A stretch of 64,000 nt of DNA from positions 1 to 64,000 of the forward strand of contig NZ_CAUCSQ010000015.1 in the NCBI RefSeq assembly GCF_958445495.1, written 5' to 3'. Under the pieces are notes generated by a model that was not told the DNA's origin, searched no databases, and saw only the letters and a list, made by a program, of their open reading frames with translations. The translations under genes were made by a program, and so were the position numbers. Shown here piece after piece: positions 25,101 to 33,974 of this stretch. Origin of the DNA: an uncultured Bacteroides sp. (GTDB taxonomy: Bacteria; Bacteroidota; Bacteroidia; Bacteroidales; Bacteroidaceae). Within the stretch, counting starts at the first letter, position 1; every line of letters begins with the position of its first letter.

Positions 25101-25709
25101 GTAGTCGTATTGACAGACCGCAAGGCAGTGGTGCAAAGCCCCACTCCGGTGACGATTGATTATCTCGTTCGCTATACAATTTACAGTAACGGAGTGGTGG
25201 ATGTGGATGCTACCTTTACGAAGCCCGAAAATGCGGAGATCGTCCGTCGTTTGGGATTGCAGATGGTGATTCCGCAGGAGTTCGATCAGGTGAAATGGTA
25301 CGGACGCGGGCCTCACGAGAATTACATGGACCGCAAACATTCGGCTTATTTCGGACAGTATGCCAGCGACGTGAAAGGTATGGAAGAATACTATGTACGT
25401 TCGCAGAGCATGGGCAATCGGGATGATGTACGGTGGGTGTCGTTTACGAATAAGGCGCAACAGGGATTAAAGATCACTTCCAGAAATAATCTGAATTTCA
25501 GTGCGCTTCACTTCCACGACAAGGATATCTGGGGAGCCGGACACGGATTCAAACTGGATCAGATCCGCAAACCGGAAGTATATGTGAACCTGGATTGCAT
25601 CCAGCAGGGATTGGGGAACGCATCTTGCGGACCGCTTCCATTGGATGAATATATGATACCTGTCAATCAGCCGTTAAGCTATTCTTTCCGGTTGGAGATG
25701 ATAAAATAA
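22128..25709 (+). CDS. GH2 beta-galactosidase-like enzyme with N-terminal ricin-type lectin domain
   Basis: An 1193-residue secreted protein (signal peptide ending 'LSAQE'). Residues about 28-165 look like a ricin-type beta-trefoil lectin ('YKIVSPSGLVLDNRLN', 'GQYWRLIRYKDLYVIYNPF', 'NQQWVL'). From about 200 follows a LacZ-type GH2: sugar-binding jelly roll ('SLNGTWKFHWV'), Ig-like domain, TIM barrel with acid/base E642 in 'SLGNEGG' and nucleophile E703 in 'LCEYAHSMGN', and a beta-galactosidase small-chain domain ('WYGRGPHENYMDRK'). It cleaves terminal beta-galactosides or a related beta-sugar, probably in the periplasm. It is the first gene after the intergenic hairpin and 13 bp before a GH92 gene. 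Confidence 0.85.
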   Translation: MNNRKNKFIFALFLFSLLRTMLSAQEIKDNVLYKIVSPSGLVLDNRLNTDNSSNVYLAADAKESKGQYWRLIRYKDLYVIYNPFVNKSFDIGTSRAIEEPIGVWDVSRANGNQQWVLTPKGKDRYEIKHNNAQLLLSFKPADKAGSKVYTLPASETDGVWRLKPTSEKLPPENVHGKAEWENEQIFAINKEEGHNTFVPFSSVESLKKSESFNQPWATPASDLYYSLNGTWKFHWVKQPSERPVNFYKTDYDVSSWKEIPVPANMEMQGYGTPIYTNVTYPFKNYPAMIVPQKGYTNEKEPNPVGSYRRDFTVPANWDGKEIFLHFNGVYSGFYVWINGKKVGYSQGSNNDAEFNITKYLKPGNNTIAVEVYRWTDGSYLEDQDMFRLSGIYRDVYLYATPKVHVRDFHLQSLFESNDYRTAGFKVDAIVANYDSKQAKGHTIEVTLIDPSGNSIGTMTEPVQSLKGKKEQKYTLQTKVEKPLLWTSETPHLYNVLVALKNERGEVIEAMSSKFGFRHIEIKNKRVYINNRQVFFKGVNRHEMLPRTGKVLSTESMIQDILMMKQFNVNTLRTSHYPNDPRMYALCDYYGLYVMDEADVENHGNHTLSERESWRPAFIDRLVRMIQRDKNHPSIIFWSLGNEGGAGENFMAMYEVAKKLEPTRPVHYEGQNAAADIDSHMYPSIANMSRFDQQESDKPYFLCEYAHSMGNAPGNIAEYWDYIENKSQRMIGACVWDWVDQGLNKIGEPDHHYYYGGDFGDRPTDFDFCCNGLTTPDRRVTPKLIELKKIYQYIKFRLLAVESGNVEIRNGYYFTDLNKFRLNWEVLKDGKAVENGTIESIDLAPGEKTTVSIPYRTSRDSGSEYFLNLSIELKEATIALPAGHEVASEQFALSSRPGMKNLDTASLGQLSVKEENNQLWISGTDFSVAFDKNTALMTSLKYGPKELVYGNSTLVPNWYRSINNDRYTDQNYYETSCSLPLFSYQKSADGKSVVVLTDRKAVVQSPTPVTIDYLVRYTIYSNGVVDVDATFTKPENAEIVRRLGLQMVIPQEFDQVKWYGRGPHENYMDRKHSAYFGQYASDVKGMEEYYVRSQSMGNRDDVRWVSFTNKAQQGLKITSRNNLNFSALHFHDKDIWGAGHGFKLDQIRKPEVYVNLDCIQQGLGNASCGPLPLDEYMIPVNQPLSYSFRLEMIK

Positions 25710-25722
25710 TGCATTAACAAAT

Positions 25723-27948
25723 ATGGATTTAAGAATGAAACACGCTGGATTTAAACTGGGCAGAGCATTGATGTACGTATCTGTATCACTGCTGTTCCTG
25801 TCTTGTCAATCTTCCGAAAATGAATCGGAAAACCTGCTGCAGTACGTGGACCCGTTTGTGGGTACTACGTACACGGGACACACGTTTCCGGGAGCTACCT
25901 ATCCCTTGGGATTTATGCAACCTGGTCCTCAAACCGGTAATTTCGGATGGGATTACTGTGCGGGGTATAGATATGAAGATCCGCTGATTTGGGGATTTTC
26001 CCAGAACAGGCTGAATGGTACGGGTGTACCCGATTTGGGAGATTTATTGATTATGCCTTTCTCCGGTACTCCCCGCAATGATTTCAGGAGTACTTATAAG
26101 AAAGAATCCGAGAAGGCTTCTCCCGGATATTATGCCGTTACATTGGACCAAAATTCGGTGGATGTGGAAATAACAACTACTCCTCATGTGGCGCTCTACC
26201 ATTATTCTTTTGAGAAAGAAAAACCAAAGGTTTTTATCGACTTTCAGAATCTGTGTGTAGGCGACGCGGAAAGTTATCACGGCCGGATGCTCGATTCAAA
26301 GGTTACTGTTGAAGATAACCGGACGATTACGGGAAATTCGTTGGTTCGTGGTTGGGTAGAGCGTAATTTGTTTTATGTGATTCAGTTCGATAAGCCTTTC
26401 ATTCTGGTTGAAAATTTACGGGATACCGTAATGAATAAGGCTCCCAGAAAAGTTCTTCATTTTGATTTAGGGAAAGGAAATCAATTGAATGCCAAGATTG
26501 CTTTTTCTACCGTGAGTGTTGAGGGGGCAAAAGCAAATATGGAGGCTGAACTTTCTCACTGGAATTTTGCGAAAGTGAGGAAGGCAGCGGAGGAAGAGTG
26601 GCAGAAGTATCTGTCTCTGGTGAAAGTGACGGGCACGGAAGATCAGAAGAAGAACTTTTATACTTCCATGTATCATTTGTTTGTTCAGCCTAATAATATA
26701 GCCGATGTGGATGGCAGATACCGGGGACCTAATGATTCGATCTATACGGCTGCCACTGGTAAGTATTATTCTACGTTCTCTCTTTGGGATACTTATCGCG
26801 CTGCACATCCCATGTATACGGTTCTGTGCCCGGATAAGGCTACCGACATGGTGAATACAATGATAGCTCATGCCGATGTTCAGGGATATCTGCCGATATG
26901 GGCTATATGGGGCAAAGAGAATTTCTGTATGATTGGTAATCACGGTGTTCCGGTAGTGGCGGAAGCCTGTCTGAAAGACCTGCCCGGCATTGACCAGGAG
27001 AAAGCTTATCAGGCTATCAAGAAGTCGCTCACGGAGAATCATTATAATTCCGAATGGGATATTTACGATCAGTATGGTTATCTGCCGGTTGACCTGATCG
27101 ACAGGGAAGCGGTGTCCAAAACGCTGGAGTTCGGATATGATGATTATAGTGCTGCTCTTCTGGCAAAGAAACTGGGAAAACAGGAGGACTATGAATTCTT
27201 TATGAAACGTGCTTTATATTATAAAAACCTGTTTGATCCTGAAACGAAGCTGATGCGGGGTAAAGACTCGAATGGGAAATGGCGTACACCGTTTAATCCT
27301 TTCTACCTCTGTCACGGAAGCACACGTGGAGGAGATTATACGGAGGGAAATGCCTGGCAATATTCATGGCATGTTCAACAAGATGTGGATGGATTGGTTC
27401 AACTGATGGGAGGCAAAGAGGCTTTTGCTGCCCAGTTGGATACATTGTTCGAGCTGGAGGCTACGGAAGAACAGAGCGGAGGCGAATTATGGGATGTCAC
27501 CGGACTGATCGGTCAGTATGCACATGGCAATGAACCCAGTCACCACGTGATTTATCTATATAGCATGATTGGAAAGAATTACCGGACAGCGGAGTTGGCG
27601 CGTGAGATTTGCGATAAGTTTTATCAGCCTCGTCCCGATGGCTTGTGTGGAAACGATGACTGCGGACAGATGTCGGCCTGGTATATGTTTACGGTTTTGG
27701 GCTTTTATCCGGTCAATCCGGCGAGCGGGGAATATGTGATCGGAAGTCCGCAGTTGCCGGAGGCGACTATCAAGTTGGCCAATGGCAAGACTTTCACCAT
27801 GATTGCGGAGAATTTGTCTGCAGAGAACAAGTATGTGAAATCCGTTTGGCTCAATGACAAAGAGATAACGGATTACAAGATAACGTATGCTCAACTGATG
27901 GATGGAGGCGTTCTGAAGTTTGAGATGACAGATAAGGTAACAGAATGA
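25723..27948 (+). CDS. GH92 exo-alpha-mannosidase (lipoprotein)
   Basis: A 741-residue GH92 protein with lipobox 'LLFLSC'. The N-terminal sandwich begins 'YVDPFVGTTYTGHTFPGATYPLG', characteristic of the family. The (alpha/alpha)6 domain has 'LWDTYRAAHPMYT', 'GNAWQYSWHVQQDVDGL', 'HGNEPSHH' (E604) and 'GNDDCGQMSAW' (D645, D646), where the family keeps the Ca2+-dependent catalytic site. GH92 enzymes remove non-reducing alpha-mannose with inversion; 1,2-, 1,3-, 1,4- and 1,6-specific members exist and linkage cannot be decided here. It is operon-linked to a second, divergent GH92 26 bp downstream. Confidence 0.9.
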   Translation: MDLRMKHAGFKLGRALMYVSVSLLFLSCQSSENESENLLQYVDPFVGTTYTGHTFPGATYPLGFMQPGPQTGNFGWDYCAGYRYEDPLIWGFSQNRLNGTGVPDLGDLLIMPFSGTPRNDFRSTYKKESEKASPGYYAVTLDQNSVDVEITTTPHVALYHYSFEKEKPKVFIDFQNLCVGDAESYHGRMLDSKVTVEDNRTITGNSLVRGWVERNLFYVIQFDKPFILVENLRDTVMNKAPRKVLHFDLGKGNQLNAKIAFSTVSVEGAKANMEAELSHWNFAKVRKAAEEEWQKYLSLVKVTGTEDQKKNFYTSMYHLFVQPNNIADVDGRYRGPNDSIYTAATGKYYSTFSLWDTYRAAHPMYTVLCPDKATDMVNTMIAHADVQGYLPIWAIWGKENFCMIGNHGVPVVAEACLKDLPGIDQEKAYQAIKKSLTENHYNSEWDIYDQYGYLPVDLIDREAVSKTLEFGYDDYSAALLAKKLGKQEDYEFFMKRALYYKNLFDPETKLMRGKDSNGKWRTPFNPFYLCHGSTRGGDYTEGNAWQYSWHVQQDVDGLVQLMGGKEAFAAQLDTLFELEATEEQSGGELWDVTGLIGQYAHGNEPSHHVIYLYSMIGKNYRTAELAREICDKFYQPRPDGLCGNDDCGQMSAWYMFTVLGFYPVNPASGEYVIGSPQLPEATIKLANGKTFTMIAENLSAENKYVKSVWLNDKEITDYKITYAQLMDGGVLKFEMTDKVTE

Positions 27949-27974
27949 TTGTTTTTCAGAAAAAGTAAACTGTA

Positions 27975-30221
27975 ATGAGTGTGTCTAAAAGATTGATTAT
28001 TAATGTTGCTCTTTTCCTGGCTGTGGCTTCCGGTTCAATATTGACCGGTTGCCGCAGTGAAAAGGATCCGGTAGATTATGTGAATCCGTATATAGGAAAT
28101 ATCAGTCATTTGCTGGTACCGACCTATCCGACAGTACATCTGCCCAACAGTATGCTTCGTGTTTATCCGAGGCGTGAAGATTTTACGGGAAATAAGTTGA
28201 ATGGTCTGCCTGTGGTCGTTTCGAGACACAGGGGGTATAGTCCGTTCAGTATCTATCCGTTTCAGGGTGGAAATGCACCGGAGTATATTGATTATGAATA
28301 TGATAATGAGAAAGTAACTCCTTATTTGTATCAGGTATGTTTGCAGAATATCGGGGCTGATGTACGTTTTGCTCCTTCACACCAGTCTGCCATTTACGAG
28401 ATACAGTTTGGAGGTGACGGCACTCCCCAATTGGTTGTAAAGTCCAATAACGGTTCTTTGACAGTAGACGGTAATGCCGTGTCGGGATACGAGCAACTGG
28501 GTGAGTATGCTACGAAAGCGTATATATATCTGGAGGTTGACCAACCGGTGGTTTCGCAGGAAGTGAACACGCAAGGACAGAGTGCGTCTGCCAGTCTTAA
28601 ATTTGCGGATAACGTGAAGAAGCTGAATGTGCGTTATGGTATCTCCTACATTGATGAGGTACAGGCAAAAAAGAACCTGAAACGCGAGATTGCGTCATCG
28701 GATCTGGATGCTGTGGCGGAAAAAGGACGTCAGGTATGGAATGAAGCCTTGGGAAAGATTGAAGTACAGGGCAGTTCGGAAGAAGACAAGACCATTTTCT
28801 ATACTTCTTTCTACCGTTTCTATGAGCGGATGATTTGTATGTCCGAAGATGGCCGGTATTACAGCGGATTCGATGGGAAAGTACATAATGACGAGGGGAT
28901 TCCTTTCTATACGGACGATTGGTTGTGGGATACTTACCGGGCAGCACACCCTTTGCGTACCATCATTGAACCGGAAAAAGAGAGCCACATGGTCAATTCT
29001 TATATCCGTATGTCGGAGCAGATGGAGGATTATTGGATGCCTACTTTCCCGGAGGTAGTAGGTGATGTGCGTGGAATGAATTCCAATCACGGCGTTGCAG
29101 TAGTAGCGGATTGCTATGCAAAGGGAGTTCGTGGATTTGATTTGGAGAAAGCCTATCGGGCGTGTAAGGGTGCAATTACTGAAAAGACACTGGCTCCCTG
29201 GTCTGCTAAAAGGAAAGGCGAACTGGATGAGTTTTTCGTGCAGGAGGGTTATTTCCCTGCGTTGGCAACCGGTGAAGAAGAAACGGTACCCGAAGTACAT
29301 CCTTTCGAAAGACGTCAGCCTGTATCGGTAACTTTGGGAACTGTGTATGACGAATGGTGCTTGGCACAGGTTGCCAATGCTCTGGGTAAGGAAGATGAAT
29401 ACCGTTATTTTATGGACAGGAGCCTCAACTACAAGAAGATCTTTCATCCGGAAACAAAGTTCTTTCATCCGAAAGATAAATACGGGCAGTTTGTCCAGCC
29501 TTTTGATTACCGTTATTCGGGAGGACAGGGAGCACGTGGAGCTTATGCAGAGAACAACGGTTGGATTTATCGTTGGGACGTACCTCACAACGTAGGCGAC
29601 CTGATTCAAATGATGGGCGGGAATGACGCCTTTGTCTCCGAGATGGAAAGAATGTATAGTACCCCTCTCGGCAGAAGCAAGTATGACTTCTTTGCTCAAA
29701 TACCCGACCATACGGGAAATGTGGGACAGTTCTCGATGGCTAATGAGCCTTGTCTGCACATCCCGTATCTCTACAACTATGCCGGACAGCCTTGGAGAAC
29801 GCAGAAACGTATCCGTACTCTTTTGACACAATGGTTTAGAAACGACCTGATGGGAGTTCCCGGTGATGAAGACGGGGGAGGAATGACTTCTTTCGTAGTC
29901 TTCTCTTACTTAGGCTTCTATCCCGTGACTCCCGGTATGCCGGTCTATGTCATCGGAAGTCCGGTTTTTGAGCAGGCTACGGTGCATTTGGAGGACGGTA
30001 AACGTTTTGAGGTCGTTTGCCACAATTATTCTCCGGAGAATAAATATATCCAGTCGGCAAAGTTGAACGGGAAAGAGTGGAACCGTTCCTGGTTCACGCA
30101 TGACGATCTGGCGAAAGGTGGAAAATTGGAGTTTGTAATGGGAGATCGTCCCAACAAGCAATGGGCGTCTTCAGCAGATGCTGTTCCTCCTTCTTTTGAA
30201 TGGAATAAACATAATAACTAA
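27975..30221 (+). CDS. Divergent GH92-family alpha-mannosidase (lipoprotein)
   Basis: A 748-residue lipoprotein (lipobox 'LTGC'). The GH92 N-terminal motif is altered: 'YVNPYIGNISHLLVPTYPTVHLPN' replaces the usual 'GxGHTFPGA...PFG'. The catalytic domain keeps 'LWDTYRAAHPLRT', 'GWIYRWDVPHNVGDL', 'ANEPCLH' (E591) and the canonical 'GDEDGGGMTSF' (D631, D633). The remodelled N-terminal sandwich, which shapes the sugar pocket in this family, suggests a linkage specificity different from its neighbour. The pair would act in sequence on a branched or mixed-linkage mannoside. Membership of GH92 is firm; the exact activity is not. Confidence 0.85.
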   Translation: MSVSKRLIINVALFLAVASGSILTGCRSEKDPVDYVNPYIGNISHLLVPTYPTVHLPNSMLRVYPRREDFTGNKLNGLPVVVSRHRGYSPFSIYPFQGGNAPEYIDYEYDNEKVTPYLYQVCLQNIGADVRFAPSHQSAIYEIQFGGDGTPQLVVKSNNGSLTVDGNAVSGYEQLGEYATKAYIYLEVDQPVVSQEVNTQGQSASASLKFADNVKKLNVRYGISYIDEVQAKKNLKREIASSDLDAVAEKGRQVWNEALGKIEVQGSSEEDKTIFYTSFYRFYERMICMSEDGRYYSGFDGKVHNDEGIPFYTDDWLWDTYRAAHPLRTIIEPEKESHMVNSYIRMSEQMEDYWMPTFPEVVGDVRGMNSNHGVAVVADCYAKGVRGFDLEKAYRACKGAITEKTLAPWSAKRKGELDEFFVQEGYFPALATGEEETVPEVHPFERRQPVSVTLGTVYDEWCLAQVANALGKEDEYRYFMDRSLNYKKIFHPETKFFHPKDKYGQFVQPFDYRYSGGQGARGAYAENNGWIYRWDVPHNVGDLIQMMGGNDAFVSEMERMYSTPLGRSKYDFFAQIPDHTGNVGQFSMANEPCLHIPYLYNYAGQPWRTQKRIRTLLTQWFRNDLMGVPGDEDGGGMTSFVVFSYLGFYPVTPGMPVYVIGSPVFEQATVHLEDGKRFEVVCHNYSPENKYIQSAKLNGKEWNRSWFTHDDLAKGGKLEFVMGDRPNKQWASSADAVPPSFEWNKHNN

Positions 30222-30236
30222 AAACAGATAGATAGA

Positions 30237-31697
30237 ATGAAAACAAAATGGATGTGTGTTGCTTCTTTGGCCGGTACAATGCTTGTGACCGGTTGTCATA
30301 CTGCAGCTAATCAATCCGGTCAGGAGAAGACGGAACCGATTGCTCCGACTTTTACGATAACGACCAAACCCCAGATATATGTGACAGACTTACAGAATGG
30401 AAAAATGATGAACGAGGCTTCTTCCGAATTTTTTGATTCCAGAATGGTACGTGACTATGCTTATATCTATGTAGACCCCAATCATCAGTATGATGAAATG
30501 ATCGGTTTTGGAGGAGCTATCACGGATGCAGCGGCAGAAACACTCGCCAAACTGCCTAAAGAGAAGCAGGAGGAAATTATAAATGCTTATTATGGCAAAG
30601 ATGGAATAGGCTATACGGTGGTAAGAACCAATATGAACAGTTGCGACTTTTCGAGCGCGAGCTATGATTATGTAGCGGAAAATGATAGTAGTCTGCAATC
30701 GTTTGATATTGCGCCCGACCGTAAGTTCAAGCTCCCGATGATTAAAATGGCGCAGGAGAAGATAGGGGATGACCTTGTATTTTATATCAGCCCGTGGTCG
30801 CCTCCCGCATGGATGAAGACTAATAACCACATGCTCCGTGGTGGAGAACTGAAAAAGGAGTTTTATCAGACGTGGGCGGACTATTTTATCAAGTATATCA
30901 AGAGCTATGAAGCAGAGGGGCTTCCTGTTTGGGGCTTGACTATCCAGAACGAACCTCAATCGGTGCAGACATGGGAATCTTGTATCTATGACGCTGATAT
31001 GGCGCATGATTTTATCAAGAATTATATGGGTCCTACCTTGGAGAAGAATCAGATGCAGGATTGCCGCATCATCGCCTGGGACCACAATCGCGACTTTGCC
31101 TATCATTATGTAGCCGATATGCTGAATGATCCCGAAACGGCCAAATATATCTGGGGAGTAGGATTTCACTGGTATGACAGAGGGAAATATGAGAATATCG
31201 ACCAGGTGAAGAAGAGCTTCCCGGACAAGAAACTGGCGTTCACCGAAGGGTGTGGAGAATGGTTCAATCCGGAAAAGATTCACAGTACAGACTTGGGAGA
31301 AACGTATGCTACCAATATCATCAACGACCTGAACAGAGGTTGTGTACTCTGGACCGACTGGAATGTACTTTTGGATGAAAAGGGAGGTCCCAACCATGTA
31401 GGCAACTTCTGTTTCGCTCCGGTACACGGATTGACGGAAACCGGTGAAGTAGTTTATACTTCGGCTTTCCCGTACATCGGACATTTTTCCAAGTTCATTC
31501 ATAAAGGTGCGCGTCGCCTTACTGCATCGAGCAACCGTTTCCAGTTGCAGACTACTTCTTTCATCAATCCGGATGGAACAATCGTAGTAGTGGTATTGAA
31601 TGCTTCCAATGATACTCTGCCTTACAGTCTCTTTATTGACGGTAAGGAGGCAAAGAGTGAAAGTACGCCTCACTCTATCGTGACATGGGTTTTCTAA
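30237..31697 (+). CDS. GH30-family glucanase (probable endo-beta-1,6-glucanase)
   Basis: A 486-residue lipoprotein (lipobox 'LVTGC') with the GH30 arrangement: 'GFGGAITDAAAETL', 'YTVVRTNMNSCDFS', 'YISPWSPPAWMKTN', acid/base E239 in 'TIQNEPQS', and nucleophile E337 in 'FTEGCGEW'. The C-terminal beta domain includes 'YIGHFSKFIHKGARRL'. The sequence style and the adjacent GH3 recall the GH30_3 beta-1,6-glucanase of the B. thetaiotaomicron yeast beta-glucan locus; this is recollection, not a search result. It probably sits on the cell surface and cuts the backbone before import. It lies 15 bp after GH92 and 22 bp before GH3. Confidence 0.85.
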   Translation: MKTKWMCVASLAGTMLVTGCHTAANQSGQEKTEPIAPTFTITTKPQIYVTDLQNGKMMNEASSEFFDSRMVRDYAYIYVDPNHQYDEMIGFGGAITDAAAETLAKLPKEKQEEIINAYYGKDGIGYTVVRTNMNSCDFSSASYDYVAENDSSLQSFDIAPDRKFKLPMIKMAQEKIGDDLVFYISPWSPPAWMKTNNHMLRGGELKKEFYQTWADYFIKYIKSYEAEGLPVWGLTIQNEPQSVQTWESCIYDADMAHDFIKNYMGPTLEKNQMQDCRIIAWDHNRDFAYHYVADMLNDPETAKYIWGVGFHWYDRGKYENIDQVKKSFPDKKLAFTEGCGEWFNPEKIHSTDLGETYATNIINDLNRGCVLWTDWNVLLDEKGGPNHVGNFCFAPVHGLTETGEVVYTSAFPYIGHFSKFIHKGARRLTASSNRFQLQTTSFINPDGTIVVVVLNASNDTLPYSLFIDGKEAKSESTPHSIVTWVF

Positions 31698-31719
31698 CTA
31701 ACAACAAAAGGATTATACA

Positions 31720-33924
31720 ATGACTTCTAAGATAAAGAAAAGACTCTTTGGTTTTGGTTTGTACAGTGTAGCCTGCCTGTCCCTTTTTGCACAAAAGGGC
31801 GAAGGCGCTGTTACTCCGGTCTATCTGGACGAAAACAAAGCAATCGAACAGCGGGTGGAAGATGCGCTTTCGCGTATGACGTTGGAAGAGAAAGTGGCTA
31901 TGGTTCATGCGCAATCCAATTTCAGTTCGGCAGGTTGTCCCCGTCTGGGAATACCGGAACTGTGGATGAGCGACGGACCCCACGGAGTGAGAGCCGAGGT
32001 ACTTTGGGGAAACTTCGATTGGGCAAACTGGACTACTGACTCTTGTACGGCATTTCCGGCTCTGACTTGTTTGGCTGCTTCTTTCAACCCGGATATGGCT
32101 TATGCTTATGGAGAGGCTATCGGGGCGGAAGCACGTTATCGTAAGAAAGATGTCCTCTTGGCTCCGGGGGTAAATATCTACCGTTCTCCGCTGAACGGAC
32201 GTAACTTCGAGTATATGGGCGAGGACCCATATCTGGCTTCCCGTCTGGCGGTACCTTACATTCAGGGAGTGCAGACGAACGGTGTAGCTGCTTGTGTGAA
32301 ACACTATGCACTGAATAATCAGGAGCAGTGGAGAGGTTCCATCAATGTAGTGGTGGATGACCGTGCGCTTCACGAAATCTATCTGCCGGCATTCAAGGCT
32401 TCCGTTTTGGAGGGGGGCACTTGGGCTTTGATGGGCTCTTACAATAAGTATAAAGGCCAGCATTGTTGCCACAATGACTTTATGCTGAACAAGATATTGA
32501 AGCAGGATTGGGGTTTTGACGGTGCGGTAGTGAGCGACTGGTCCGGTACGCACAGTACGGATGAGGCTGCCACCAACGGACTGGATGTAGAGATGGGAAC
32601 CTGGACAGATGGTTTGAAACTGTTGGGAAGACCTTTCACCTACAATGATTATTTCTTGGCCAATCCCTATCTGAAAGGCTTGAAAGAGGGCAAATATGAA
32701 GTGAAAGATCTGGATGATAAAGTGAGACGTATGTTGCGTCTTTGCTTCCGTACCAATATGGACCGTCACAGACCTTATGGTAGTTTTGCTACTCCGGAAC
32801 ATGCCGACATAGCTCGCAAGATAGGCGAAGAGGGAATTGTTCTATTGAAGAACGACAAAGGCTTTTTCCCGATTGCTCCCGGTCGCTACTCAAAGATTCT
32901 GGTAGTCGGAGAAAATGCAGTCAGGTCTTTGACAGTGGGCGGAGGATCATCGGAACTGAAAGTAAAGAGAGAAATATCTCCTTTGCAAGGACTGAAAGAA
33001 AAGTATGGTGATGATCGCATTTCCTATACCATGGGATATACTTCGGATCCGTCCAAATACAACGTTGATTCATTGAAACAACAGGCCATTGCAATGGCTA
33101 AGGATGCAGAGGTGGTCCTTTTCATCGGTGGATTGAACAAAGATGCTCATCAGGACTGTGAGGGTGAAGACCGTCAGATTTTTGAATTGCCTTACGAACA
33201 AGGAGCGCTTATCAGCCAGTTGGTTGCTTCCAATAAGAATACCGGTGTGATTATTATTTCGGGTAACGGGGTCTCCATGCCTTGGCTGAAGAGCGTACCG
33301 GCCTTGATGCAATCTTGGTATCTGGGTTCGGAAGCGGGGTATGCTACGGCGAATGTAGTCTCCGGTGAAGTGAATCCGTCGGGAAAGATGCCGTTCAGTA
33401 TTCCGGTGAAATTGGAAGATAATGCGGCACATCATTTCGGCACTAAGGCGTTCCCCGGTGATGGCACTGATGTAGTGTATGAAGAGGGTATTCTGGTCGG
33501 CTATCGCTGGCACGATACGAAGAAAATTCCGGCACTGTTTCCTTTCGGTTATGGAATGTCTTATACTACGTTCAGTTATGGCAAGATGGCTACTAATAAG
33601 AAAGAGTACGGAAAAGAAGACACCATCGAACTCTCTTTTACGCTTGCCAATGACGGGAAATGTGCAGGTGCGGAAACTGCACAGATTTATGTTTCACAAT
33701 CCAATCCTCTGTTGGAACGTCCGGTGAAAGAGCTGAAAGCCTTTAAGAAAATCTTTCTGGATGCCGGTGAAAGGAAGGTAGTCTCTTTGAGTATCCCGGT
33801 GAAAGAACTGGCTTACTATGATGATAAGAAGCAAAATTGGGTAGTCGATTCCGATCAGTTCACACTGCATTGCGGAGCCTCTTCTACGGATATCAAGAGT
33901 TCTGTTTCTATCCAAGTGCGCTGA
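31720..33924 (+). CDS. GH3 beta-glucosidase
   Basis: A 734-residue GH3 enzyme with a cleavable signal peptide ending 'SLFAQK', so probably periplasmic. Domain 1 (TIM barrel) has 'MTLEEKVAMVHAQ', 'WMSDGPHGVRAE', 'CVKHYALNNQE' and the nucleophile D273 in 'GAVVSDWSGTH'. Domain 2 (alpha/beta sandwich) includes 'GIVLLKNDKGFFPI'. The C-terminal fibronectin-III-like domain begins near 'PFGYGMSYTTFSY'. GH3 members of this type release glucose from the non-reducing end of short beta-glucans, completing the work of the GH30. It is the last enzyme of the operon. Confidence 0.9.
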   Translation: MTSKIKKRLFGFGLYSVACLSLFAQKGEGAVTPVYLDENKAIEQRVEDALSRMTLEEKVAMVHAQSNFSSAGCPRLGIPELWMSDGPHGVRAEVLWGNFDWANWTTDSCTAFPALTCLAASFNPDMAYAYGEAIGAEARYRKKDVLLAPGVNIYRSPLNGRNFEYMGEDPYLASRLAVPYIQGVQTNGVAACVKHYALNNQEQWRGSINVVVDDRALHEIYLPAFKASVLEGGTWALMGSYNKYKGQHCCHNDFMLNKILKQDWGFDGAVVSDWSGTHSTDEAATNGLDVEMGTWTDGLKLLGRPFTYNDYFLANPYLKGLKEGKYEVKDLDDKVRRMLRLCFRTNMDRHRPYGSFATPEHADIARKIGEEGIVLLKNDKGFFPIAPGRYSKILVVGENAVRSLTVGGGSSELKVKREISPLQGLKEKYGDDRISYTMGYTSDPSKYNVDSLKQQAIAMAKDAEVVLFIGGLNKDAHQDCEGEDRQIFELPYEQGALISQLVASNKNTGVIIISGNGVSMPWLKSVPALMQSWYLGSEAGYATANVVSGEVNPSGKMPFSIPVKLEDNAAHHFGTKAFPGDGTDVVYEEGILVGYRWHDTKKIPALFPFGYGMSYTTFSYGKMATNKKEYGKEDTIELSFTLANDGKCAGAETAQIYVSQSNPLLERPVKELKAFKKIFLDAGERKVVSLSIPVKELAYYDDKKQNWVVDSDQFTLHCGASSTDIKSSVSIQVR

Positions 33925-33974
33925 AAGAAGAATTATCATTTTACACTATGTTTAACTTATAAATATTTATTATT

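Noticed and set aside
28695..32802. Long minus-strand frames opposite the GH92, GH30 and GH3 genes (up to 427 codons).
   Set aside because: The plus-strand genes have complete catalytic motifs; the opposite frames carry none and have no plausible starts.
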